Shown here: positions 8,693 through 17,273 of the stretch, one piece after another
Layout of the letters: each line of letters opens with the position of its first letter
Position numbering within the stretch: position 1 is the first letter of the stretch
Made by a program: the position numbers and the translations under genes
Notes under the pieces: model-generated
Database searches by the model: none
The model's input: only the letters and a program-made list of their open reading frames with translations
Told to the model about the DNA's origin: nothing
Assembly (NCBI RefSeq): GCF_016632335.1
Contig: NZ_JAEPBG010000020.1
Coordinates: forward strand, 1 to 64,000
Length of the DNA stretch: 64,000 bases
DNA from: Noviherbaspirillum pedocola
Lineage (GTDB): Bacteria; Pseudomonadota; Gammaproteobacteria; Burkholderiales; Burkholderiaceae_D
Direction of reading: 5' to 3'

Positions 8693-9508
8693 CCCCAGTT
8701 CCGCCGTCGCCTCGTTCATTGCGCCGGCATCCCAGGGCGCGAACCCGGCGATGCCGATCTTCGCCAGGGCCGACCGGCCCTCGTCGCTGCCGGACAAACC
8801 GAGCAGCACCGCTCCTACCCGGCTGCGATCGGCATCGGCAAGCTGCTTCGACACGAGGAACTGCTTGATGGCGATGGGCCGGGTTTCACCGAGGATGCGG
8901 CCGCCGCCGCGCTTCCATTCATTGGCAACCGCGGCCGATCCGGTCACGCCGGCATCGACGAATCCCTGCGTGACCATGAAGGGCACCGCATCCTGGTAGC
9001 GGGTGGCGGTGAGCTGTTTCTCCGGCTGCGGCAGGTGCATCTGGCGCAGACTGGCGACGAACATGACCGTCGTAATCGATTCCATGCTCGGCACGCCGAG
9101 CTTCTTGCCGCGCAGGTCCGCCATGGTTTTCAGCGGCGAATCTTTTGCCACCAGCACGCGGGCGCGGTAATCGGTGTAGCCCTTCGCGGTACCGACGCCC
9201 TGGTAGGCGCCGCTCTTCACCGCGCGCAGCGCAATGTGCGCGGGATGAACGAACGCCATGTCGTATTGCTCTTCGGCCAGCCCTTTTTCGAGCCGGTCGT
9301 ATTTGTCGACCTGCACCACCTTCACCGGCCGCTTCAGCTCCCTGGACAGCAGATCGGCCAAGCCCTGGTAGCGCACATGAAACGGTGCGCTATCCGGATC
9401 CTGGTAAGTCGTGCCCTCGTTAACGGCCAGCACCGTGTCGCGTGCGTATACCGGGCCAATCAGCATGGCCGCGGCGCTGGCCAGTAATAGTCTCCTTCCC
9501 CACTGCAT
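8687..9508 (-). CDS. PhnD/SsuA-type ABC transporter substrate-binding protein (orphan)
   Basis: The 273-residue protein has a signal peptide (RRLLLASAAAMLIGPVYA, cleaved near residue 21). The body is a periplasmic binding fold of the phosphate/phosphite/phosphonate PhnD family, with KGLAEEQYDMAFVHPAHIAL, LRGKKLGVPSMESIT and DAGVTGSAAV. I chose ATG 9508, preceded by GGAGAAAAC. No permease or ATPase gene is adjacent, so it either works with a transporter encoded elsewhere or serves as a periplasmic sensor input. The ligand is unknown; phosphonate binding is only one possibility for this family. Confidence 0.85.
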   Translation of the reverse strand: MQWGRRLLLASAAAMLIGPVYARDTVLAVNEGTTYQDPDSAPFHVRYQGLADLLSRELKRPVKVVQVDKYDRLEKGLAEEQYDMAFVHPAHIALRAVKSGAYQGVGTAKGYTDYRARVLVAKDSPLKTMADLRGKKLGVPSMESITTVMFVASLRQMHLPQPEKQLTATRYQDAVPFMVTQGFVDAGVTGSAAVANEWKRGGGRILGETRPIAIKQFLVSKQLADADRSRVGAVLLGLSGSDEGRSALAKIGIAGFAPWDAGAMNEATAELGL

Positions 9509-9710
9509 GTTTTCTCCAAGGATGGCTATGGAATCTTGTGCGAAATACTTGATTTCGTGCGAATGGCGTATCGTCCCACTTTTTCTTTGCGGCAACAACG
9601 ATTTTGACGTATTGCAACTTTGTTTGTACTGCGGGCGCTACGTCGGGCGGCGGATGCAGATACTGGCAAGGCGCGCGAGCGCGGCTGAAGCGCTTGCCGC
9701 TTTCGAACGC

Positions 9711-10868
9711 TTACTTCAGCAGCGCGGCACGCCCCGCGACGAAGGTAATTGCCATGCTGAGCAGGCCGACGAAGCCGATCGCCGCCGGCATACCGAAGTG
9801 ATGCGCCACCGAGCCGATCACTGGAGGGCCCATCAGGCTGCCGCTGTAACCCATCGTCGCCACGCCGGCCAGGGCCATCGGACCCTGCCTGCCGGCCGCG
9901 CTGAACACGAACGGGAATACCAGCGCCAGACCAAGGCCGGCGGCGGCAAAGCCAATCAGCGCGAAATACGCATTCGGCGAAAACACCGCGAAGAACAGGC
10001 CGGCCGCGGAGACGATGCCGCCGGTCGACACCAGGCGCTGCGCGCTGTGCATTTCCTTCAAGCGGTCGCCGGCCAGCCGGGCGACGAGCATCATCACCGA
10101 GAACGAGGACAAGGCCAGCGGCGCGAAGCTATCGCCGACCGCGAAATGCTCCTTCAGGAATAGTCCGCTCCAGTCGGCAATGCTGCCTTCGGACATCGCG
10201 CTGAAAAAACCGAGCGCGCCCAGGAGGGCCAGCGGACCGCGCGGCAGGCAGAAGGTCCGCTTCTCGAGCTTTGCCGCTTCGTCGGCCACATCCAGCGATT
10301 CGCAAGCCAGCCACAACAGGCAGGCCAGCGGCATGGCCAGCATCATGAAATGGTGCGCCGGGGTGGTATGCATGCCGGCCATCAAGCTGCCCAGCGTCGC
10401 GCCGGCCAGGCCACCGGCACAGCCCCAGGCATGCAGCCGGGCCATCTGCGACTTGCCGCTGTCCTTCTCGAAGCGGGTCGCCACCGAGTTCAGCGCCACG
10501 TCCAGCGTGCTGGCAGTAATGCCCAGACCGAGCACAGCCAGCATCAGCAGCGGCACGTTCGGCGCCAGGCCGATTGCCACCAGGTCGGCCAGCAGCGCCA
10601 GGCCGGCAATAAGGGTGGTGCGCCGGCCGCCAAAGCGGGTCATCAGGCTCGATGACAGCGGGAAGGAGGTCACCGCGCCAAGGCCGCCACACAGCAGCAC
10701 TAGGGACAGCGCGGAATGCGACACATGCATGCCATCGCGCAGCGCCGGGATGCGGCTGGCCCACGAACCCATGATGAGGCCGAACAACGCGAAGATGGCG
10801 GGAAGAGCGAGCGTCTGCGCGGAAACGAAAGACAGGGGCAGGCGCCGGCTGGAAACAGTAACTTGCAT
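9711..10868 (-). CDS. MFS transporter (YbjJ/FucP-like)
   Basis: This 385-residue integral membrane protein has about 12 hydrophobic segments. The loop after helix 2 carries RFGGRRTT, the major facilitator signature between helices 2 and 3. The overall pattern (GSWASRIPALRDGMHVSHSA near the start, WGCAGGLAGATLG in the middle) resembles the YbjJ group of putative exporters. The substrate is unknown. ATG 10868 follows a weak CTCAGAG site. It is monocistronic, 202 bases upstream of the PhnD-like gene. Confidence 0.85.
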   Translation of the reverse strand: MQVTVSSRRLPLSFVSAQTLALPAIFALFGLIMGSWASRIPALRDGMHVSHSALSLVLLCGGLGAVTSFPLSSSLMTRFGGRRTTLIAGLALLADLVAIGLAPNVPLLMLAVLGLGITASTLDVALNSVATRFEKDSGKSQMARLHAWGCAGGLAGATLGSLMAGMHTTPAHHFMMLAMPLACLLWLACESLDVADEAAKLEKRTFCLPRGPLALLGALGFFSAMSEGSIADWSGLFLKEHFAVGDSFAPLALSSFSVMMLVARLAGDRLKEMHSAQRLVSTGGIVSAAGLFFAVFSPNAYFALIGFAAAGLGLALVFPFVFSAAGRQGPMALAGVATMGYSGSLMGPPVIGSVAHHFGMPAAIGFVGLLSMAITFVAGRAALLK

Positions 10869-11028
10869 CTCTGAGGAAATAGGTTGGTCTTTGGAAACAG
10901 ACGCATCCTACATTCCACAGATAAATAATTCGTTGGGGAAACGGAAAGCTTGTGTTGCTGCGACGATTTTGTTTCGTGATATCGCTTATTGCGTTGCGTC
11001 ATTGCATCAGGGAAAGATGCTAAGTACG

Positions 11029-11068
11029 CAGGGGACGGATATGCCGAAAATGGCGTATCCGTCCCCTG
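11029..11068. repeat. 17-bp near-perfect palindrome (REP-like)
   Basis: CAGGGGACGGATATGCC at 11029-11045 pairs with GGCGTATCCGTCCCCTG at 11052-11068, with one G-T pair and a six-base loop. It lies 63 bases beyond the stop codon of the KGG gene. The GGGGACGGAT core resembles REP elements associated with REP-type transposases (from memory of such repeats). It may also end transcription of the KGG gene, although no T run follows. Confidence 0.6.
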
Positions 11069-11131
11069 TCCGATCAAACCATGCCAGCACCGCACGGCAT
11101 GTTGCCGCTCGGGCCTCGTTACCGATCGGTC

Positions 11132-11524
11132 TTACTTCTGGTTCTTGTGGCTCTGGCTGCCGGCCTTCGCATGCTGCTCGCTCGAGCCGCCGCGCATGCC
11201 GGTCGATTCATTGCCGCGGCTGCCGGACTGCTGGTTGCCGCTGTTCTTGTGGCTCTGACGGCCGGCCTCGGCATGCTGCTCGCTGGAGCCGCCACGGGTG
11301 TTCGAGGTTTCATTGCCGCGATTGCCCGACGAACCGCTGCCGCCATCGTTCTTGTGGCTCAGCTGGCCCGCGGCACGTGCCTCTTCGGAAGTGAACTCAT
11401 GGGCATTGCCGCTGCGGTGCGCCGCGCGGCCGCCTTCGCTGGCAATCTCGCGTTGCTTGTTCGGGTCCATCGACGCGAAACCGCGTTTGTCCTGACCGTT
11501 ACCGCCTTGTTGATTGTTTGCCAT
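11132..11524 (-). CDS. KGG/Con-10 type stress protein
   Basis: The 130-residue hydrophilic protein is rich in Gly, Ser, Asn and Gln and has no membrane segment. Its N-terminal half carries KGG-like repeats: RGFASMDPNKQREIASEGG and EFTSEEARAAGQLSHKN, typical of the YciG/Con-10 family, proteins linked to general stress and desiccation. The C-terminal half has a near-duplicate, GGSSEQHAEAGRQSHKN and GGSSEQHAKAGSQSHKN, so the module has been amplified. ATG 11524 follows AAAAGGAGAATCATC, a strong ribosome site. The role is inferred from family membership. Confidence 0.88.
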   Translation of the reverse strand: MANNQQGGNGQDKRGFASMDPNKQREIASEGGRAAHRSGNAHEFTSEEARAAGQLSHKNDGGSGSSGNRGNETSNTRGGSSEQHAEAGRQSHKNSGNQQSGSRGNESTGMRGGSSEQHAKAGSQSHKNQK

Positions 11525-11711
11525 GATGATTCTCCTTTTCATCCATCGTTGATTGAAACTGCTGCTGCCGTCGCCGCGATGGAGGTGCGGCGTCGACGTG
11601 GATGAAAGCTTATGACGGGCTGGCGATGCCCAGTATCGGACAACACCTCAACAATGTGTCGGAGAAGACGAGCACCGACGAAACACTTTTTCTGACACGA
11701 AATCAGCGCAG

Positions 11712-12266
11712 TCAGAAACGATATGTGCCCTGAATGAAGACGAAGGAAACGATTCTGCGATCGTCATAGCGTATCGACGGCGTGCCGGTCAGGTTGAATC
11801 CGAGCCCGGTTCTTGTGTCTTCCACCGACAGCACGGGCATGGGCAGGAAGGTCAGCTTGCGCGTGGCGGTCCAGTCAAGCGCGCGCCACGCGAGAAACGC
11901 GCCCAACCCCAGGCGGGCGCGGATACGCGCATCGTTCAGACGGTACTGGCGCACGATGCCGGCATAGGGCCCGACGACGCCATAGGAATCCTTTATCTCG
12001 CCAACCGACATCGTGGTAGACCAGCGCGTTGTCGCATCCTCGCGTATGTCGTACTGCAGACCGATACCGGTGTTGACGCTGTTCCACGAAGGATGGGCGC
12101 GATTATGCGTGCCTTGGAAATGATGCGTGAAACCGGAAACCTGCAATGCCCAGCGCGAACGCACACCCTCTTCGGCCGCCGCTAAGCGCGCCGCGCCGAT
12201 GAGCGATATGCCGAGAATGAGGCCGCGCGCCATGCGGCCTCGTGGTGCTTGGCGCCAGCCAGTCAT
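11712..12266 (-). CDS. small outer-membrane beta-barrel-like protein
   Basis: The 184-residue protein has a signal peptide (ARGLILGISLIGAARLAAA). The mature part alternates short amphipathic strands and ends in a phenylalanine (FIQGTYRF), as outer-membrane barrels do. The segment NSVNTGIGLQYDI followed by VGEIKDSYGVVGPYAG resembles small barrels of the PagP-like fold. I cannot assign an enzymatic role. ATG 12266 follows CCGGAGCCCGC. It is transcribed alone. Confidence 0.65.
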   Translation of the reverse strand: MTGWRQAPRGRMARGLILGISLIGAARLAAAEEGVRSRWALQVSGFTHHFQGTHNRAHPSWNSVNTGIGLQYDIREDATTRWSTTMSVGEIKDSYGVVGPYAGIVRQYRLNDARIRARLGLGAFLAWRALDWTATRKLTFLPMPVLSVEDTRTGLGFNLTGTPSIRYDDRRIVSFVFIQGTYRF

Positions 12267-12393
12267 GCGGGCTCCGGAAATCGGGACATTGGCAACGAAG
12301 CCGTCGATTATCCGGACGCGTCATCCACCGTTTTCAGCCTAAATCAAGTGGCATGACGCGCGAGCCGCCGCGCGGCCCGCGATTTGACGCAGC

Positions 12394-13281
12394 TCAGTTG
12401 GCCGAGCCGATCTCGAAGTTGGCCAAAATCTCCAGCGCCCGGATCAGCGCCGAATGGTCCCAGGCCTGGCCGCCATGCGCGGCGCAGGCATTGAACATTT
12501 CCAGCGCGGTCGCGGTATTGGGCAAGGCCACGCCGAGTTCCTTCGCCCCGGCCAGCGCCAGGTTCAGGTCCTTCTGATGCAGCTCGATGCGAAAGCCCGG
12601 ATCGAAAGTGCGCCGGATCATGCGCTCGCCATGCACTTCCAGGATGCGCGAGGCCGCGAAGCCGCCCATGAGCGCCTGCCGCACCCGGGCCGGATCGGCG
12701 CCTGCCTTCGCCGCGAATACCAGCGCCTCGGCCACGGCCTGGATGTTGAGCGCCACGATGATCTGGTTCGCCACCTTGGTCGTCTGGCCATCACCGTTGC
12801 CGCCGACCAGCGTGATGTTCTTGCCCATCAACTGCAGCAGCGGCAATGCCTTATCGAATGCTGCCTGCTCGCCGCCAACCATGATAGTGAGCGACGCAGC
12901 CTTCGCGCCGACTTCGCCGCCGGACACCGGCGCATCGAGGTAGTCGCAGCCCAGCGCCCGAATTTTCTCGGCAAAAGCCTTGGTGGCCATCGGCGAGATC
13001 GAACTCATGTCGATGACGATCTTGCCCGGCGACAGCCCCTCGGCCACGCCATCCTTGCCGAACAGCACCGCTTCGACCTGCGGCGTGTCCGGCACCATGG
13101 TGATGATGAATTCCGCCTGCCGCGCCACGTCGGCAAACGAGGCGCACGGCGTCGCGCCGCTCTGGAGGTCCGCCGGCAGGGGCTTGGAAGAATGCACGTA
13201 TAACGCATGCCCGGCCTTGACGAGATGCGCCGCCATCGGCGCGCCCATGGTGCCCAGTCCAATGAAACCGATCTTGCTCAT
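12394..13281 (-). CDS. NAD(P)-dependent beta-hydroxyacid dehydrogenase (GarR/GlxR-like)
   Basis: The 295-residue protein carries an N-terminal Rossmann motif GFIGLGTMGAPMAAHLVKAG, the substrate signature DAPVSGGEVGAKAASLTIMVGG, and the catalytic lysine segment GDGQTTKVANQI. These mark the 3-hydroxyisobutyrate/tartronate-semialdehyde reductase family; the closest functional label is 2-hydroxy-3-oxopropionate reductase. ATG 13281 follows CATGAGGAGAACGGT. The gene begins ten bases after the carboxymuconolactone-decarboxylase-like gene, so the two form an operon and may act in one pathway. Exact substrate not provable. Confidence 0.85.
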   Translation of the reverse strand: MSKIGFIGLGTMGAPMAAHLVKAGHALYVHSSKPLPADLQSGATPCASFADVARQAEFIITMVPDTPQVEAVLFGKDGVAEGLSPGKIVIDMSSISPMATKAFAEKIRALGCDYLDAPVSGGEVGAKAASLTIMVGGEQAAFDKALPLLQLMGKNITLVGGNGDGQTTKVANQIIVALNIQAVAEALVFAAKAGADPARVRQALMGGFAASRILEVHGERMIRRTFDPGFRIELHQKDLNLALAGAKELGVALPNTATALEMFNACAAHGGQAWDHSALIRALEILANFEIGSAN

Positions 13282-13291
13282 ACCGTTCTCC

Positions 13292-13678
13292 TCATGCGGC
13301 CTGACTGGCGTCCCAGTCGCGGATGACTTCCTGCGCGATGCGAAACGCATTCACCGCCATCGGCGCGCCGCAATACACTGCGGCCTGCAGCAGGACTTCG
13401 CGTAGTTCTTCCTTCTTCGCGCCATTGTTGAGCGCGCCGCGCAGATGGCCCTTCAACTCATGGGTGCTGCCCAGCGCGGTCAGCATCGCCACCGTGACCA
13501 GGCTGCGGCTCTTCATGTCGAGCCCGTCGCGGCACCATACCGTGCCCCAGGCATTGCGCGTGATGAATTCCTGCAGCGGCATCGTGAACTCGTCGGCGCC
13601 GGCGAATGCCCGCTCGACAAAGTCCTCGCCCATCACCTGCTTGCGTTTCTGCAAGCCGTCCTCGTATTGCTGGTCCAT
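13292..13678 (-). CDS. carboxymuconolactone decarboxylase family protein
   Basis: The 128-residue protein matches the PcaC-like decarboxylase/AhpD fold: GLDMKSRSLVTVAMLTALG, HELKGHLRGALNNGAKKEEL and LLQAAVYCGAPMAVNAF. The family includes 4-carboxymuconolactone decarboxylases and peroxidase-like proteins. The single cysteine near the C-terminus, without a CxxC pair, fits the decarboxylase branch better than AhpD. ATG 13678 follows CCGGAGATATCC. It is first in an operon with the GarR-like dehydrogenase. No other beta-ketoadipate genes lie nearby, so the reaction is uncertain. Confidence 0.85.
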   Translation of the reverse strand: MDQQYEDGLQKRKQVMGEDFVERAFAGADEFTMPLQEFITRNAWGTVWCRDGLDMKSRSLVTVAMLTALGSTHELKGHLRGALNNGAKKEELREVLLQAAVYCGAPMAVNAFRIAQEVIRDWDASQAA

Positions 13679-13829
13679 GGATATCTCCGGTCGGTCCATG
13701 TTGATCGAGCTGATGATTATAAGGATTGGAACATTTCGCGCAGCACTGACAGCCACGCAAGAAAATTCTTACGCGGATTGGAGAGTTCGTCCGATGCGCC
13801 GACCGGCGACGCTCGGATATGCTAGAACC

Positions 13830-13895
13830 TGTCTCCTCCTCCTCACCTCTCCCATGAGGATGGATTAAGCCCGCCGAGCATGGCGGGCTTTTTTT
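13830..13895 (+). ncRNA. candidate small RNA with CU-rich anti-Shine-Dalgarno loop
   Basis: A strong intrinsic terminator on the plus strand has no plus-strand gene upstream of it: both flanking genes are on the minus strand. About 12 bases upstream of the predicted 5' end is TATGCT (13818-13823), a partial -10 box; no good -35 is visible. The roughly 65-base transcript would begin with TCTCCTCCTCCTCACC (13832-13847), complementary to purine-rich ribosome sites, followed by the terminator stem. This is the architecture of a trans-acting riboregulator. Existence of the transcript is inferred. Confidence 0.45.
13868..13895 (+). terminator. Rho-independent terminator
   Basis: AGCCCGCC (13868-13875) pairs perfectly with GGCGGGCT (13882-13889) around the loop GAGCAT, followed by seven T residues. 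The T run is only on the plus strand, so it terminates rightward transcription. Confidence 0.85.
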
Positions 13896-13955
13896 CGGCC
13901 TTGCGCCGGCTTGCAGAAAACGGTCGAAGCCGGATCGCGGGATAGGACGCGACGC

Positions 13956-15161
13956 TTAGGCGTAAGCCATCTTGCGCCGCTGCCCTGCCGCAGCCGCCAG
14001 CGACAACAGCGCGGCAATGCACGCGCATCCCGCCACCTGCACCACGCCAGCGGTGGACCAGCCGAAGCTTTCCTTCAAGGTGCCCAGCAGATAGCCCGCG
14101 AATGCCGCAGGAATGTACAGGCTTGCCACGAACAGTCCCGAAGCATAGGAAGCCTTCGCGCGCATGACCGATTTGATGATGCCGGCCGACAGGTTCGCAT
14201 ACACCATGCCGCTGATGGCGCCGCCGAAAACAAAGGAAAACAGGATATGCATCGCCAGGGACTTGCCGAGCCCGGCGAACAGAATGCCGCCGCTGATTGC
14301 CGACACCACCAGCGACAGCACCAGCAGCCTGCGATAGTCATAGCGATCGCCAAGCCAGCCGCCGAACAGCGACAGCAAGGCGCCAAAACCGTAGAAGCTC
14401 ACGGCCAGGCCCGCCTCCTTGGGCGTAAAGCCGAGCGCTTCCCGCAGATACGTGGGATAGAGACCGAGGTAGCCGTAGATCGCCAGTCCGGCGAAAACTG
14501 TGGCCAGCGCCAGCGTCATCGGCGTTCTTGCCCAGATGGTCTCGGCCACGCCCTCTTCCGCTGCCTGCGCCGCGGGCTGGTCATCGGCACGCACTTCGGT
14601 GAACCAGGGTTTGACGAACAGGAAGATCAGCACCAGCGCTACCACGCCCAGCAGGCCGAACACGATGAAAGGCGTCTGCCAGCGCGTTGCGCCCAGAATC
14701 GCAGCGCCGAGGTTGGGGCCAATCACCGCGCCGATGCCGAAGGTGAAATTCAGCGAACTGGCTGCCACCGCGCGGTGGTCCAGAAAGTAGGTGGTGCCTA
14801 TGGCCAGCAGCGCAGTCAGCTGCATTGCTTCGCCGAGGCCGGAGATGAAGCGGTAGACCAGCAGTTCCGGCATGCCGCTGGCATAGGCCGTCAGATAGGT
14901 CGCCGCGGAAAAGATCACAAGACCGAGTATGACCACGCTACGGCGCGACATGCGCGACAGCAGGTAGCCCGTCGGTATGCCGGCCAGGCCCATGCCGAGC
15001 GTAAACACCGTCGCTGCCAGCCCGACCTGCGGCAGCGTCAGACCCAGCGCCTTGCGCACATCCGGCGCCAGCACCGAAAACAGCTGCCTGTCCATCGCAT
15101 TGACGACATAGGACAGCAGCAGGATGACGAACATCCCCAGCGCGGCTTTGTTGCGATTCAT
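13956..15161 (-). CDS. MFS transporter of the IclR-controlled operon
   Basis: The 401-residue membrane protein has 12 predicted helices and a DRQLF motif near the end of helix 1, as in organic-acid and sugar-acid importers of the ACS/MHS type. The loop LLSRMSRRSVVILG corresponds to the facilitator signature after helix 2, and GDRYDYRRLLV to the second one. ATG 15161 follows GAGAGACAACC. It is the last gene of a three-gene operon, 29 bases after the asparaginase-like gene, so it probably imports the substrate of that pathway. Confidence 0.87.
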   Translation of the reverse strand: MNRNKAALGMFVILLLSYVVNAMDRQLFSVLAPDVRKALGLTLPQVGLAATVFTLGMGLAGIPTGYLLSRMSRRSVVILGLVIFSAATYLTAYASGMPELLVYRFISGLGEAMQLTALLAIGTTYFLDHRAVAASSLNFTFGIGAVIGPNLGAAILGATRWQTPFIVFGLLGVVALVLIFLFVKPWFTEVRADDQPAAQAAEEGVAETIWARTPMTLALATVFAGLAIYGYLGLYPTYLREALGFTPKEAGLAVSFYGFGALLSLFGGWLGDRYDYRRLLVLSLVVSAISGGILFAGLGKSLAMHILFSFVFGGAISGMVYANLSAGIIKSVMRAKASYASGLFVASLYIPAAFAGYLLGTLKESFGWSTAGVVQVAGCACIAALLSLAAAAGQRRKMAYA

Positions 15162-15190
15162 GGTTGTCTCTCTCTTGTTATCAATTCTTG

Positions 15191-16189
15191 TCAGGCCAGC
15201 GCGGCGCGGCTGCGCATCACATAAGCCGAGCGCAGCGCTTCACCGCGCAATCCGCCGGCGATCAGCAGTCGCAGCAGCAGGCAGGCCTTGGGGCCGGGAA
15301 GGTAGCCGCCAGGAATCGCGCCGCGCGCGATCAGATCGGTCTCAGAACCGGTGAAGCCGTAGGTCCTTTCAAACACCGGGCCGGACGCGACCCGCGTGGC
15401 CAGCACCACCGGCATGGCCTGCGCCAAGCGCTGCAGGCGCTCGGCGCAATGCGCGGGAAGATGGCCGGCGCCCATGGCCTGTATCACCGCGCCGCGATAG
15501 CCCACGCCGGGCAAGGCATCGAACAGGCGGCCGTCGTCGCCGAGTGCCAGCGCAATCAGTGCAACCGGCGCCTCTTCCACCGCGTCCGGGCGCGCCATGG
15601 CCGGCAGGCGCGGCAGGCGCGCGTACAGATGCAGCGCGCCTTCGATGACGCGTCCGACCGGCGCGAAGCCCGGCGAGGCGAAGGCCGAAGGCGCGCCGGT
15701 ATGCGCCTTCTGCACATGGCGCGCGGCATGGACTTCATCGTTGAGCACCACCAGCGCGCCCAGGCCGCGCGCGGCTTCGCTGCCGGCTACGGTCGCCGCA
15801 GCCAGCAGATTGGCCGGGCCGTCCGCGCCGGGCGCGCCGGCGCCGCGCATTGCGCCCGTCACGACCACTGGCCTGTCGGTCGCGACCACGGTGTCCAGCA
15901 CGAAGGCGGTTTCCTCGATGGTGTCGGTGCCCTGCACCACGATGGCGCCGGCGAACGCCCCGTCCATGCCGTCGATGCGCTCGGCAATCGCGAGCAGATC
16001 GGAAAGCGTGAGCGATGCGCCGGGCTTGGTCGAATACGTCACCACATCGAGTTCGGCGCGCGCAGCCAGCTCCGGCACGGCGCGCAGCAGGTCCTCGCCG
16101 GTCAGCGTGGGAGCGATACCCGAGCCGGCGCCGGGGGTCATCGTAATCGTGCCGCCGGTGGAGATCAGCAGGATGCGCGGAAGCGTCAT
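15191..16189 (-). CDS. L-asparaginase family amidohydrolase
   Basis: The 332-residue protein carries both catalytic threonine motifs of type I/II asparaginases: ISTGGTITMTPG near residue 12 and VVQGTDTIEETAF around 85-97. No signal peptide is present, so it is cytoplasmic. The family hydrolyses a side-chain amide to acid plus ammonia. Position between a PuuE-like hydrolase and an MFS transporter suggests it acts on a half-amide made by ring opening, not necessarily on asparagine. ATG 16189 follows GAGGAAAAACC. It lies 23 bases after the deacetylase-like gene. Confidence 0.88.
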   Translation of the reverse strand: MTLPRILLISTGGTITMTPGAGSGIAPTLTGEDLLRAVPELAARAELDVVTYSTKPGASLTLSDLLAIAERIDGMDGAFAGAIVVQGTDTIEETAFVLDTVVATDRPVVVTGAMRGAGAPGADGPANLLAAATVAGSEAARGLGALVVLNDEVHAARHVQKAHTGAPSAFASPGFAPVGRVIEGALHLYARLPRLPAMARPDAVEEAPVALIALALGDDGRLFDALPGVGYRGAVIQAMGAGHLPAHCAERLQRLAQAMPVVLATRVASGPVFERTYGFTGSETDLIARGAIPGGYLPGPKACLLLRLLIAGGLRGEALRSAYVMRSRAALA

Positions 16190-16212
16190 GATGGTTTTTC
16201 CTCGAGCCGCGC

Positions 16213-17112
16213 TCAAACCGCCGGGTTCTGATTGTTGAAGATATCGAGGATCTCTTCGCCAGTGCAAAGATGCACGCCGCTATGCGACAGGATGTGGTCG
16301 TAAAGCGCCTCGAGATAGCGGATGCGATGCGGCGCGCCGGTCAGGTAGGGATGGATGGAAATCGCCATCACTCGCGGTATCGTCGCGCCTTCCTTGTACA
16401 GCTGGTCGAACTGATCGCGGCCGCGGCGCAGGATTTCATCCGAAGGCTGCTGCTGTATCGCCGACATCACGACGTCGTTGATCTCGACCGTGTAAGGCAC
16501 CGACACCATGCGCCCAGCCCTCGTCTTCAGCGCGACCGGCTGATCGTCGAGCACCCAGTCGGCGACGTATTCAATGCCGGCTTCGGCCAGCAGGTCCAGG
16601 GTTTCGCCGGTCTCGGTCAGGCCCGGACTTTCCCAGCCGCGCGGCGCCTTGCCGGTGAAGTCGCGTATGGCGTCCACGGTTTGCCGTATCGCGCCGGCCT
16701 GGTCCTCGACGCGATGCATCGGCTTCTGGACATAACCGTGGCCCATGAATTCCCAGCCGGCCTTCAGCGCGGCCGCGCAGGCCGGCGCATATTCAGTAAT
16801 GGTGGAACCGTTCAATGCCAGCGTCGCGCGCAGCCCGCGCGCGGACAGCACATCGAGGAAGCGCCAGAAGCCCACACGCATGCCGTATTCATGCCAGGCC
16901 CAGTTCGGCACATCCGGCAGCAGTGGCTGACCCATCGGCGGCGGCAGCACCGTGCGCGGCATTGGATTTTCCGGAAGCCAGTTCTCGACATTGACGATGG
17001 TCCATACCGCCACGCGCGCATTGCCGGGCAAGGAGAAACGGCGAGCCGCGGTGATTGGTTGATAGTCGAGCCGGTCGCGCGCGGAAGTGGGCTTCGGTGT
17101 TTGTTCGCTCAT
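16213..17112 (-). CDS. polysaccharide-deacetylase-fold hydrolase (PuuE/cyclic-amide type)
   Basis: The 299-residue protein shows the NodB-like fold with AVWTIVNVENWLPE in place of the usual TFDDG motif, PNWAWHEYGMRVGFWRFLDVL, GWEFMGHGYVQKPMH (metal-binding His) and AISIHPYLTGAPHRI. This pattern fits the PuuE allantoinase and cyclic-imide-hydrolase branch better than chitin deacetylases. Known members open cyclic amides or ureides; the exact ring here is unknown. ATG 17112 follows GAGAGCAACC. It is the first gene of the operon, directly downstream of a GTTCCA-N5-TGGAAC operator. Confidence 0.82.
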   Translation of the reverse strand: MSEQTPKPTSARDRLDYQPITAARRFSLPGNARVAVWTIVNVENWLPENPMPRTVLPPPMGQPLLPDVPNWAWHEYGMRVGFWRFLDVLSARGLRATLALNGSTITEYAPACAAALKAGWEFMGHGYVQKPMHRVEDQAGAIRQTVDAIRDFTGKAPRGWESPGLTETGETLDLLAEAGIEYVADWVLDDQPVALKTRAGRMVSVPYTVEINDVVMSAIQQQPSDEILRRGRDQFDQLYKEGATIPRVMAISIHPYLTGAPHRIRYLEALYDHILSHSGVHLCTGEEILDIFNNQNPAV

Positions 17113-17134
17113 GGTTGCTCTCATGTTTAAGCCT

Positions 17135-17151
17135 GTTCCACTATCTGGAAC
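17135..17151. promoter_or_regulatory. IclR-type operator, site 1
   Basis: GTTCCACTATCTGGAAC is a perfect six-base inverted repeat with a five-base spacer. It sits 22 bases before the start codon of the leftward deacetylase-like gene. Its core TTCCA-N5-TGGAA recurs at 17253-17267, beside the IclR gene. IclR-family dimers often bind such motifs. Confidence 0.7.
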
Positions 17152-17252
17152 AAAAACGCTTGCACCACGCTCGGAACGAACAGGCGTGCAGGCAAATTCT
17201 TCAGGCCATGCTATTTTTCGGCGCACTGCAGTGTCAATCAGATCCACAATCA

Positions 17253-17267
17253 TTCCATTATTTGGAA
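17253..17267. promoter_or_regulatory. IclR-type operator, site 2
   Basis: TTCCATTATTTGGAA repeats the core of site 1 with the same five-base spacer. It ends six bases before the ATG of the IclR gene, so binding there would block translation initiation region or promoter clearance of the regulator itself and implies autoregulation. Confidence 0.7.
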
Positions 17268-17273
17268 CTTTTC

